From contig NC_029516.1 in the NCBI RefSeq assembly GCF_001577835.2, positions 59,934,312 through 59,998,311 on the forward strand: DNA of 64,000 bases, in the 5' to 3' direction. Made by a program: the position numbers and the translations under genes. Below the pieces are notes generated by a model. It did no database searches. It was not told the origin of the DNA and saw nothing but the letters and a program-made list of their open reading frames with translations. This DNA comes from Coturnix japonica (lineage: Eukaryota; Chordata; Aves; Galliformes; Phasianidae). Shown piece by piece: positions 11,401 through 33,340 of the stretch (positions within the stretch are counted from its first letter, which is position 1; each line of letters opens with the position of its first letter).

Positions 11401-14400
11401 CCTGATCCACTGATTGAGCACTTGGGGAAAGGACCGGGTCAGCACTGGGAGCACAGGTGAAGGCAACTCATCTGTGTGACTGGAAGAGGTGGAGCCTGGA
11501 CGCACCTCTTAGACTTCATTTAAGGGCTGACTGCCACTGGGGAAGGATCTCTGGTTAGGGATCTCTCCCTTGCAGAGTTTGCTCTGATAACCTAGATATT
11601 CAAAGACAGGTGAGCACTTTTCCCTTGTAACACCATTCCATTTACACCAGTCCCATGTTACTACATTCCTGTATTGCCCTTCTGCTGTGACCTTTCTGAT
11701 GATAAGATAGAAATTTCTTTTTTCGGTTCTGTTAAGTTCTGTATTTCTCTCTTGTAATGCAAAAGCACCAGTACTTCTGTGCAAAGTTTCCTGATTTTGA
11801 AGAAAGTATGCAGAGGCAAGTTAATATTCATCTATTTAATAGAGGTACTGACGTTAGTGGGGACAGCTGGTGAGTAGAGTGTCTGCCCTGGGTTTACCCC
11901 CAGCAGATACCAGGAGGAGCCAGCCAGCAAGATGTTCACTTAACTCCCTTAGTACTGTGGCCATATATATAGAACAACAGGAGACAGTACAGCACGGTCA
12001 TTCACAGAAGACAAGCAAGGAGACTTTTACAGCTGCAGAGCAATTTCTCACAAACATTTCTTCTAGTTACATGTGGAAAGTAGAGGCAGGTTGCTCATGT
12101 TCCCAAGCTAATGGGCTAGTCACCTGTTTAGGCTGTGATCTGTAGTTGGCTAATATGCCGTGTGTTAGGATGGGGTATGTGGTATTCTTTTTTTTTTTCG
12201 GTAACACCTCAGTTTGAATGAAAGTCCGTTATTTGCTATAACATTGCTAATAATTTAATTAAAAAATTTGACATTCTTCCTTTAGTTTTCTCATAAAGTA
12301 CATATTGAAATACTGTGTGAAGTAAAGAAAATACACTCACAGCAAGAATTCATACAACTGCAGCAGACTTCTTTGGCTTTTCCTAAAGAGGGGAAGAATG
12401 TAGAACCAGATGAAGGTAGGTGTGACAAAAAAACAAGTGCCAGTGCTGATTAGGAAAACGTGCTGATGTAATGATGTTGGAGTACGTTTGAGCTCGATTG
12501 CTTTGTTCTGAAGAAAATGTAGATTTGGAAGAACAGAGCTTTATTTCTGTAAATTAAATGGTGTTCTAGCAGTTTTCATAGATTCATAAATACTATGGGT
12601 TGGAAGAGACGTTTAAGATCATCTGTTTCCAACCCCCTGCTATAGGCAGGGCCACTTCCCTCTAGGCCAGGTTGCTCAAAGCCTCATCCAGCCTGGCCTT
12701 GAATGCCCCCATTTGTAGGAGTTGAGGGTTTATGGGCTGTGTTTAAATTACAAAATGCTGTGAATCAGGCTTATTTTTCAACAGAGTCCCCTAAATATTG
12801 CGTGTAGGGTATTTGTTTCTGTGGTGGTTCAATAAAAGATTTGATTCAGGAGAATTCAGAGAAAGCTGCTAGTGGGACTGGGAGCTGAGCTCCAGATCTC
12901 ATTTTCCAGTCCTGAATTAAATGAAGGAGTTTTATAGGTAATCTCTGTATTTGGAAAATACTCTTTCCTATCTAATCAACCAGATATCTCAAATTATTTT
13001 TCTTTTCATTTCACATCTTATTATAAAACATTATTAAATTATCTTCTGTTGGTTATATTCTCAGGGCAAAGTTTTCCCCTTTTTCAGTTCTGTGGCCTGT
13101 ATATGTGGAGTTAACTAATGGAAAAATTTATGGATGCAATTTCATTGTTAGTGCAACTGGAGTTGTGCCAAATGTGAAACCATTTCTTGATAGCAATAAT
13201 GTAAGTATTTACTGATTTACTTCAAAGTTGAAGCTGCTTGGTTTTGGTGGTTTTTTTTTTCCCTTTCTTCTTTATTAGTATGGGAAGATGAGCTCTTTTC
13301 AAGTGGTTTCTGTTTCTCTCAGTTCTCATTGAGGTACAGCATCTCGAAATAAGGCCGGTATGCTGAGTTCTAAAATGCAGTACTGATCTGTTCTCACTCA
13401 CAGTGAGAAGAAAGTGTGGGTTGGTAGGAAACTACTCGTGTGTGCTAACTTTGGTTTTGCTCATTTGAAGAGTTTGACAAGATTTAGGGTCAGTTCTGTG
13501 GGGGATTGGGTAGCGTTATAGTATGGCACAGTAGTTCTTCATATGTAAGTGATTGCAAAAAGTACTTTGTTCTGATACTCTTCAGGGAGGTCTGTTTTAT
13601 TCCCTTAGAAATAAAGGTGTTTCTAAGATTGGAGTGTAAGATTAGATGAGGGTAAATAGCCATAAATTGTTTATGCTGAATTGCCTTTTCTCTATTGTAA
13701 AATGGAGTCCAGAAGAGCATCTTACTGAGTATTGATCCCTATCTTCAAATGATTAAGCAGAAATTTTGTAGTGGGGTCTGCCATTTTAAAAAGTAGCAAA
13801 AGAAATGACTGCTTAAGGAAAACTACTCAGTTAAAACGACTGTTTTCTTCTGCACTGATCCATGCAAATCCTTAGTTTGCTATAGGTGAAGATGGAGGTC
13901 TTAAAGTAGATAAACACATGCACACCTCCCTGCCGGATATCTATGCAGCTGGGGATATCTGCACGGCGGCGTGGGAACCCAGCCCGGTGTGGCACCAGGT
14001 AAAACAAACAATAGAGCTATGTGCTCAGTACGAACCTAATCTATGAAGTCAGATACACAGTTACTCAGATGTGAGGAAGAGTGTAATTGAGCAGGAAACC
14101 ACTGAGTTAGTAGATAATCCTGGGCGTGCTGATAACAGATAACTTTATCTATGTGGCTGAAAGCCAAGCTGTTCATCTTTCTGACTATGATGAAAATATG
14201 TGGTATGCTTTCACTGCACACTGACATGCATCGTGTACCTTTTGTTTTCTTTTTAGATGAGACTGTGGACTCAAGCTAGGCAGATGGGGTGGTATGCAGC
14301 AAAATGCATGGCAGCAGATGCTTCAGGGGAGTCTATTGATCTGGATTTCAGCTTTGAATTGTTTGCTCATGTAACCAAATTTTTCAATTACAAGGTAAGT

Positions 14401-15074
14401 ATACTCTATCTGTTTTGAACTATTGAGTAACACACGTTGCTTGTCTATATTCAATTGCTAATGCTGAACAGATGTTTTATTGATGAAACTGTTCTCTGTG
14501 TAAGTAGCTTAGATACTTTGTTAATATGACTGAATGCTGAACTGAAAGGGACAAAGGTATCTGTTTTATTTCATTAAGATTCTGTTTATGAAGAAATTCA
14601 GTACAATTCAGCATGGGAATTAGCTCATTATTCATTACAGTGTGTCATATTGCAAGCTAAAGGTTTTTAATTACACCATGGCTCCCAGAGCCAATGGAAG
14701 GCAGACTCTAGGGGCAAATCCTGTTTACATCTTTCTTTTGAAGCTTAGGAACATTAATGGTGAAAACACTAAGAGCCATTGCAATGTTCTTATTTATGAG
14801 TGGTCTTTCTGTTTCCTTCTGCTAGGTGGTGGTTTTGGGAAAATTCAATGCTCAAGGCTTGGGTTTAGACCATGAACTAATGCTGAGATGTACCAAGGGA
14901 CAAGAGTATGTTAAAGTGGTGATGCAGAATGGACGAATGATGGGAGCAGTGCTGATTGGTGAAACAGACTTGGAAGAAACTTTTGAGAACTTGATTTTAA
15001 ATCAAATGGACCTTTCAGCCTATGGTGAAGATCTCCTGAATCCAGATATTGATATAGAAGATTATTTCGATTGA
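2291..15074 (+). CDS. PYROXD1: PYROXD1, pyridine nucleotide-disulphide oxidoreductase domain protein 1 (12 coding exons)
   Basis: A FAD- and NAD(P)H-dependent class I disulphide oxidoreductase of nucleus and cytoplasm; in human it is linked to myofibrillar myopathy. Coding exons: 2291-2371, 3808-3888, 6630-6749, 7805-7933, 9030-9103, 10047-10207, 10826-10929, 12286-12415, 13088-13200, 13876-13998, 14257-14394, 14826-15074. All junctions are GT/AG and phases join cleanly to 500 residues, the human length as I recall it. Seen in the translation: N-terminal FAD Rossmann motif [14 protein letters not shown] (about residues 13-26), second dinucleotide motif [13 protein letters not shown] (about 150-162), and the second FAD segment [12 protein letters not shown] (about 349-360). 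The family lacks the CxxxxC redox pair of glutathione reductase, and none is seen here. The start is the first ATG in the CpG island and fits the family N-terminus ([18 protein letters not shown]). Residues about 217-230 are the least like human. The gene converges on RECQL. Confidence 0.97.
2498..2705 (-). mobile_element. CR1 LINE 3' fragment in PYROXD1 intron 1
   Basis: Read on the minus strand this is the CR1 3' region. On the plus strand it begins 'cacagagttacaggggttgg' and continues through the reverse complement of the ORF2 C-terminus. The tail octamers are degraded. Confidence 0.8.
3808..3888 (+). CDS. PYROXD1: PYROXD1 coding exon 2
   Basis: Encodes residues 28-54 ([20 protein letters not shown]...). 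Acceptor ttacaag, donor gtaaga; phase 0 on both sides. It is the second beta-alpha unit of the FAD domain. Confidence 0.95.
4215..4800 (+). mobile_element. CR1 LINE fragment in PYROXD1 intron 2
   Basis: Plus-orientation CR1 ORF2 C-terminal region. Translated blocks such as [16 protein letters not shown] and [18 protein letters not shown] are typical of CR1 reverse transcriptase ends. It is degenerate, and the 3' tail is missing at about 4800. Confidence 0.85.
4920..5795 (+). mobile_element. CR1 LINE 3' portion in PYROXD1 intron 2
   Basis: A second plus-orientation CR1 begins 'ccattcagagggaccttgac', runs through the ORF2 end, and finishes in CTGTG-type octamers at 5769-5795. Its last 400 bases belong to the same subfamily as 33422-33880 but differ by many one-base indels. 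Confidence 0.85.
6630..6749 (+). CDS. PYROXD1: PYROXD1 coding exon 3
   Basis: Encodes residues 55-94 ([13 protein letters not shown]...KQLKSDEH). Acceptor cttccag, donor gtaaga; phase 0. Confidence 0.95.
7805..7933 (+). CDS. PYROXD1: PYROXD1 coding exon 4
   Basis: Encodes residues 95-137, with [14 protein letters not shown] and [20 protein letters not shown] corresponds to the conserved ATG-like loop (usually ATGA.P) of the FAD domain. Phase 0. Confidence 0.95.
9030..9103 (+). CDS. PYROXD1: PYROXD1 coding exon 5
   Basis: Encodes residues 138-162 and carries the NAD(P)H-type Rossmann loop [12 protein letters not shown]. The donor is gtaagt and the exon ends two bases into the Val codon. Confidence 0.94.
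9560..9623 (+). mobile_element. CR1 LINE 3' terminus, short remnant
   Basis: The segment 'ttgaaggtcttttccaacct' followed by 'agatgatgttatggttctg' matches the last bases of CR1-type 3' UTRs in plus orientation. Confidence 0.6.
10047..10207 (+). CDS. PYROXD1: PYROXD1 coding exon 6
   Basis: Encodes residues 162-216: [40 protein letters not shown]... It continues the second Rossmann fold. The donor gtagta leaves a single G for the next codon. Confidence 0.95.
10425..10652 (+). mobile_element. CR1 LINE 3' end in PYROXD1 intron 6
   Basis: Carries the ORF2 C-terminal blocks [24 protein letters not shown] and then the 3' UTR ending 'ccattctataattctgtgac'. Plus orientation. Confidence 0.9.
10826..10929 (+). 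CDS. PYROXD1: PYROXD1 coding exon 7
   Basis: Encodes residues 216-250: a variable linker ([14 protein letters not shown]), then the conserved [20 protein letters not shown]. Acceptor cttcag, donor gtacgt. Confidence 0.95.
11378..11620 (+). repeat. Dispersed LTR-like repeat, copy A (fossil)
   Basis: It shares a common layout with 26862-27075 and 36563-36800: a start near TGTATGGGAA, 'gattgagcac'-type text, a 'ggtggagcc' block, ATTTAAGGGCTGAC, then an end near GGTGAGCAC. The length (about 240 bases), the TATA-like ATTTAAG and the TG start suggest a solo LTR of an avian endogenous retrovirus, but the family is not identified. Confidence 0.55.
12286..12415 (+). CDS. PYROXD1: PYROXD1 coding exon 8
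   Basis: Encodes residues 251-294 ([22 protein letters not shown]...). Acceptor cctttag, donor gtaggt; it ends one base into a codon. Confidence 0.94.
12577..12712 (-). mobile_element. CR1 LINE 3' fragment in PYROXD1 intron 8
   Basis: Contains 'tatgggttggaagagacgtt', 'aagatcatctgtttccaacc' and 'cagcctggccttgaatgccc', the reverse complement of the CR1 3' end. Confidence 0.85.
13088..13200 (+). CDS. PYROXD1: PYROXD1 coding exon 9
   Basis: Encodes residues 294-331 with [20 protein letters not shown], whose final SATG is the conserved ATG loop. Acceptor tttcag, donor gtaagt; phase 0 at the end. Confidence 0.95.
13876..13998 (+). CDS. PYROXD1: PYROXD1 coding exon 10
   Basis: Encodes residues 332-372. 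It contains [21 protein letters not shown], the FAD ribityl/pyrophosphate-contacting AAGD signature of the family. Phase 0. Confidence 0.95.
14257..14394 (+). CDS. PYROXD1: PYROXD1 coding exon 11
   Basis: Encodes residues 373-418 ([20 protein letters not shown]...[11 protein letters not shown]). It is the helix that follows the FAD-binding AAGD segment. Phase 0. Confidence 0.95.
14826..15074 (+). CDS. PYROXD1: PYROXD1 coding exon 12 with stop
   Basis: Encodes residues 419-500, ending [11 protein letters not shown] and TGA at 15072-15074. It contains the C-terminal domain typical of PYROXD1 ([29 protein letters not shown]). Acceptor ctgctag. Confidence 0.96.
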   Translation: MVVLGKFNAQGLGLDHELMLRCTKGQEYVKVVMQNGRMMGAVLIGETDLEETFENLILNQMDLSAYGEDLLNPDIDIEDYFD

Positions 15075-16530
15075 ATGGAAACCAATTTCTATTTTGTATA
15101 CAGTTTTAATACTGACTGTCTTATGAAGCATCTCCTGTGGATTACCAGAAAACAGGGATCAAGTGCAATTCCTTATTAAGGTCTTTGAGTTGATGTTGTC
15201 AAATTAGTGAAAGGCAAATAATTATACTAAGTGTCTCATTTCCTCATGATAAAATCCAACTATTTAAGCTATTCCTTAACATTGTACTCTGTAGCATCAT
15301 TTGTGGACACAAATTGTTTCATACTTGATTTTGATCTGCAGTTGAGAGTTGCTATTTAAACTGGGAGCATTTCTTTGTATAAAGTTGGCATTACATACTG
15401 GGACTTCTCCCAGAATACCACTCTAATTATTTTGAAGAGAATGACTGTTCAATTCAATGAACTAATTCTATTTTTGGCAAAGCTTTCAAGTAACTGATGC
15501 ATGAAAACTCTAAGTTTCGAGTCACAGAACCCTACCAGAAAAACAAAGGTGAAGAACTTTGCTTATTTGAATAATATGGGGTATTTTGTGTGTGTGAAGT
15601 TTTAAGTTGATCCATAGCTGAGTGCCTACAAAAATGCAGCAGATCAAGCATTCAAACACCTATGTGCCTAACTAGCTCTTGCAGTCAGCAGTAGCTGTGT
15701 CTATCCCCCAGTGTAGCACAGCTAATTGTATCTGTAGCCCCTCTGTGAGGGAAGTAGAAAGATCCTGTAGCTGAATGTTTCCTCAAGTCCATAAGGATTG
15801 CTGAGGAGAGATGGTGACCCATAACAGAATGCCACAGTTCAGTCAGGACGATGGTACGGGTCACTGCATTCCCATGTTAGTGAAGTTAGGCTTGAGAAGA
15901 CAAAGGCTCCCTGGCACTCCGTTATATAATGAAGAAGTTAGAGTTGAGCAAATAGAACAATACTGACACACTTTAAGAACTGAATTCAGAAAGTTGTTAT
16001 GTAAACATACATTGGATTAAGGAAAGCAGAAGTGGGAAGAAAGCTTGTAGTAAGCCCACTACTGCAGAAATAACAGAAGCTCTTAACCTACCCCAACATT
16101 TGGCTGAGCTAAAAAGTATCAGTTTTTTGTCTTCAAGAGCTATTTCATGTTGTCTGTAAAACAGTGCTAAGCTTTATAAGGAAACAGCTCTAAACAAGAA
16201 GTTAAGCTAAGCTGAATGTTTTGTTTTCAGACTAGATATTGCTGGTGGTAACAATGTACCTGTACAGTGACCACTTGCATTTAAAGCCAGCCTAAAACCA
16301 GAAATTTGTGATCAAAGCTGCAAGCACAGTTCAGCCTCAGGCATAAAAGCCTGTGAGTGAAAGGCCAGCTGCTGTAGGTTCCTGTAAGTACAGGTAAGAG
16401 GAGAATGGCCACATGGGCTCTATACATTGAGTTCAGTTTCAAAGGAGTTGATGAAAGTAATATCCTGGTTGTTGAGTTTATCCTGCACCAATTTGTAATC
16501 CTGGTATTTGTGAGTCAATGTATGAGGACT
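15075..16530 (+). other. PYROXD1 3' UTR and flank
   Basis: Unique, AT-rich sequence without coding signal. I see no AATAAA on the plus strand before 16998; TATAAA near 15378 and GATAAA near 15248 are possible weak poly(A) hexamers. The true cleavage site cannot be fixed from sequence. Confidence 0.45.
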
Positions 16531-17027
16531 GCTGTCAAAGTAAAGCTTACTGTACATTGGCCTATAATGTCGGAGACAGATATTGATGATATGGCAGTAA
16601 AAGTTAAACCTTCCCCACAGTATTCTGTTACATTTTGTTCCAGATGGCAGCAGACACAAGCATCTGACATGAAAGTGCATGTGAAGCCAAGGTTTCCCAC
16701 TGAATTCCACCATATAGGAAAAAAAAAGTGGTATCCAGTGACATCCATGGGTGCTTGCTGAATGTTTACAGAGACCAAACAGTAGCTGTGAGCACAGGGA
16801 GGCAGCGGGTGGTGCGTTTCAGCAATGGCAACAGCAGGCATAGGGGCTGGTGCGGTTTTTATGAGGGTCATCCAGGTTCTTGTTCATCACTAGGGAAAAA
16901 GAATGGTGGGGACTATGTTTAAAAACAGTGTTTAGTAGCTGATAGAGCAAATTCTCAAACAGTGTGTGTTGTTTGTATTTATCATGATTTTTGTGGAAAT
17001 AAATAGTAGGTGATACTTTTGGAGCAC
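16531..17027 (+). mobile_element. Mariner (Galluhop type), internally deleted
   Basis: The 5' terminal repeat begins GCTGTCAAAGTAAAGC and the 3' end is its rough inverse, ending CTTTTGGAGCAC. The remaining transposase code includes NVYRDQTVAVSTGRQRVVRFS (N-terminal helix-turn-helix part) and a C-terminal GKKNGGDYV stretch. The catalytic DD34D middle is missing, so it is non-autonomous. Assignment to the chicken Galluhop family is from memory of its transposase. Confidence 0.85.
16998..17003 (+). terminator. AATAAA poly(A) hexamer inside mariner 3' end
   Basis: This is the first canonical plus-strand AATAAA after the PYROXD1 stop codon, and it belongs to the mariner terminal region. Whether PYROXD1 transcripts use it is unknown. 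Confidence 0.3.
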
Positions 17028-17099
17028 CCTACCTACATTAGATCAATATACTTCTACGTTCTAGTGGTGAAAGGGGAAATCCAGAACTCTTGGTCAAGG

Positions 17100-17665
17100 G
17101 AAGGACTAAATTTCACTTAAAAAAAGCTACAGTGCAAGCCGATGGGAGCATAGCATTTACTTATTTACCTCTCAGGTGGAGTCCTCCAGGTGACTGAGGA
17201 AAAGGCATTGTCACACCCATTTTTAAGAAGAATAGAAAAAAGGATGACCTAGAGAGATACAAACATATTAGCTTCACCTCTGTGTCAGGGAAGATTGTGG
17301 AGTAGATCCTCCTGGAAGCCATGTGAGGGCATGTGAAGGGAGATGGAGGTGATATTGAATAAGCGCATGGTTTCACCAAATGTAGTTCCTGCCTGACCAG
17401 CCTTATAGCTTTTTTAGCGGCATAACTGAGTCAGTGGATAAGCCAAGAGCCACTGGTGTCAGCTGGAGCTGCAGTAAGGCCTTTGACAAGGTCCTTCAAA
17501 CCATCCTTCTCTCCAAATTGGAAAGAATTTGACAGGAGGACTGTTTGATGGTTATGAGACTATACCAAGAATGTGGTGGTCAGTGGTTTAGTGTCCAGAT
17601 GGAGATGGGTGATGAGTGGTGTCCTTCTAAGGCTGGTTCTTTTTAACACCTTATCAGTAGCATCA
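17100..17665 (+). mobile_element. Old CR1 LINE ORF2 fragment
   Basis: Degenerate plus-strand reverse-transcriptase sequence. Phrases such as 'tagcttcacctctgtgtcag', 'gtagttcctgcctgaccagc' and 'gcctttgacaaggtccttca' are CR1 ORF2 core text. Frames are broken throughout. Confidence 0.7.
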
Positions 17666-17939
17666 ACAGAATCAACTTGATACATACAGTATATTGAGTC
17701 CAGCAAAACGCTTCTAGGCTTTCCAGTGGCTTGGAGATTGAGTTTGTTCCACATAAAGAGAAAATGGCTGGATGGTGTGGGAACGTTGTCATCTTGCTTT
17801 TGTCTTCACCTGATGGTAGAGTACAGCAGCAATGAGGCCTAGCTTGAGTGCAGTAAGAGGCAGGACATGAGGTAAGAGACAAATTGCAATAGGAAATAAA
17901 AGCTCAAAGGAAGTTTCTCAATTGTTTGTTGTTGCTGTT

Positions 17940-18115
17940 GTAAGCTGGTAAAACACCAGAACAGGTGCTGAGAAGGGTTGTGATATCTCCATCCTTGGGG
18001 AGAAATGAAACTCAGTGAGATGTAGCCCAGAGCACACTGTTCTTAGAGAACTGAACTTGAGCTTTGAGGTTGCATTGGACAATCTGGAAGCCCCCTTTCA
18101 GCATGTGTGATTCTG
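17940..18115 (+). mobile_element. Old CR1 LINE 3' fragment
   Basis: The segments 'ggttgtgatatctccatcct', 'cagatg'-like text and 'gaggttgcattggacaatct' resemble degenerate CR1 3' ends. It may be the continuation of the fragment at 17100-17665. Confidence 0.5.
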
Positions 18116-18435
18116 CAGCATTTCCTGCAGTAGTTACTATGAGCTACATTTTCTTAAGAGTTAGGAAAGGCAAAGTGACTACATACTTCCAATAGGTCAA
18201 CAGCTATAATATGTAAGATACGCACCTATTATTTGATATCAAGCATTTTTCTCTTGACCAGAAGATTTTTGGATTTGAGGATTTTAAAGACACTTGGTTC
18301 CTTTTCTTTTTTTTAAACTTAAATTATTATTTAAAAAAAAAAATCACATACAAAAGTCCATTACTAAAATACAAGTTCACACACTGGACCGTCCATGGAG
18401 AGGTAAATGTGATGAGATCATAAATGCAGTTTGTG

Positions 18436-31539
<13,104 letters not shown>

Positions 31540-32599
31540 CTCTAGAGAATACAGAGGGCTGTCCTCAGAAGAATTTACTTAACCAAGTCACTGTCACTAA
31601 GAATAAAACAAACAAGAAAAGTTGCATTATTAATCCTTCTAAAGGTAGAACATACCACAAGCAGTTTGTCAAAACATGAGAATAAAAGCTCCTCAGTCCA
31701 ACTGTAAAGAGAGCAGTGGTAATAGGATGTGAACAAGGAAAACATCCTTACAGTTACCCCAGGCTGCATCAAAAGAAGGGAGGGCAGCAAAGCAAGGGAG
31801 AGGACTGTTAGAGCATTGGGCTGTGCATGGAACAGGGATGGGGTAGAGCTTCTGCTGGGAATAGTACTGTGCAAGAGACGGGGCTGCGTATGGGATGAGG
31901 CTTTAGATGAGCCTCGCAAGGTGCAGGATGAGCATGGGGCTGTGCATGGCTACAGCGTACGGGTAGTGATTGAAGTGGAGATGGGGTCGTGCTGGTTCTA
32001 GGGTTGGAAATAAGAACAGGACAGAGCTCCCATCCTCCCACCCACACAATGTACATCCACCAGGGTCAAGGATGGTGCTGGGGCTGCAGCCCCCAAAACC
32101 TGCAGTGTTCCACAATGGGGCTCTGCCCGTTCTCCCCTTTCATTTGCCACCTTTGTACCCACAGATTCAGTGACAAGAATCAAGCAAGCACACGTATGCA
32201 TTTTCTCATGCATGCTCATATAAGTACCCAGAGGAGCTCTGTAAAGGGATCTCCTTATCCCCCGCAGAAATTGCATATCTGCTCTAAATGATAATACCTT
32301 ATAATATAATATTATTAATAACAATATTACTAACTATAATGAAAATGAATGGGAAGAAAACTCCTTCCCATTCAGTGTGCAGCTGCAGTGAGCGTAGGGC
32401 TCGGGCACAGCAGTAGCATTTTTTGTGTGCCCTGGTCCAGTCACTTGTTATAGAGGAAAAAAGAATAAACCAAGCCTTCCAGAACTCATTCACCCCTCAC
32501 ACACCTCTTCTTTAAATAATAAATGAATCTCATTCACACCTGGTATATGGGATCAATGATAGAAATAGTACAAGTCTGTATTTGAGCTTTGGATCCACC

Positions 32600-32808
32600 A
32601 CAATGGATCAAATTTGAGACAATGAATCTTACGGAACCCTTCCAACTCAGATATTCTAAGATTCTATGACCGTTCTCCTGTATTCTGCCCTCACGAGGCC
32701 CCATATGGAACACTGCATCGAGGCTCAGAGCTCCCAGCACAAGAAAGGTGTGGAGCTGCTGGAATGGGCCCAGATGAGGCCATGAAGATGCTCAGAGGGA
32801 TGAAGTGA
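32600..32808 (+). mobile_element. Two abutting CR1 LINE fragments
   Basis: 32600-32668 is a CR1 3' tail ending 'tattctaagattctatgac'. From 32669 a second piece resumes in ORF2-type sequence ('ccctcacgaggccccatatg'). Confidence 0.7.
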
Positions 32809-32964
32809 GAGCACAAGGCATGAAGTGGTAGCGTTTACTAAGGCAATAAAACCCACGATAAAGCCTCTCCTTAGAGACAGCTCCCTCACTCAGCAATAAA
32901 GCCCCACCACGTACATCTATAACCTCTCACCGACAGAAAATCAAGTAAATAAACGGGAAGATAC

Positions 32965-33150
32965 CTGAACTCGCATCATGGAGCTGAGAGCCAACAGGAA
33001 CGAAAGCGGAGGGGCGGAGCCACTCGAACAAGGCTGCTGCTCACTGGGCATCGCGCAGCCAGTCGGCGCTCTCCTTTCAGCCGGCGGCGAGGCGAAGGGG
33101 GCTGCGTGTTTCCGGAAGACGTGGCCGTTGTGGCTCCGCTCTCGCCGTTC
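32965..33150 (-). promoter_or_regulatory. RECQL non-coding exon 1 and shared promoter half
   Basis: On the minus strand a donor CAG|gtatct at 32965/32964 follows CpG-rich sequence, fitting a 5' UTR exon that splices to 31.54 kb. The TSS is not known. Two ATGs lie just before the donor (see the uORF finding). Confidence 0.6.
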
Positions 33151-33340
33151 GGCTCCTTGTCCATCCCCGCATTGCCCCGCCGGCACCATGATCTCCCTGT
33201 CGGACACACAGAGTGAGTGCCGCGCCCTCGCCCCATTGGTTTCTATTGGGAAGGGAGCACGGGTCTCCCGCCGGGGGCGGCCGTAGCGCGGTGGAGGCGG
33301 CGTGGGCAGGGCAGGGCCGCGGGGGGCCCGGCGGTAATCG
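32970..33340. promoter_or_regulatory. Bidirectional CpG-island promoter of RECQL and GOLT1B
   Basis: The two genes start head to head within about 200 bases. A GC box (GGGGCGGAG) lies near 33009-33018, an ETS/GABP-type CCGGAAG at 33112-33118, and two inverted CCAAT boxes (ATTGG) near 33234-33248. No TATA box was found. This is the usual layout of a divergent housekeeping promoter. Confidence 0.75.
33188..33212 (+). CDS. GOLT1B: GOLT1B coding exon 1
   Basis: Encodes MISLSDTQ plus one base. Donor gtgagt follows in the CpG island. Confidence 0.95.

Noticed and set aside
16405-16871. Overlapping 97-118 residue frames on both strands
   Set aside because: Explained by the deleted mariner and its flank, not by a host gene.
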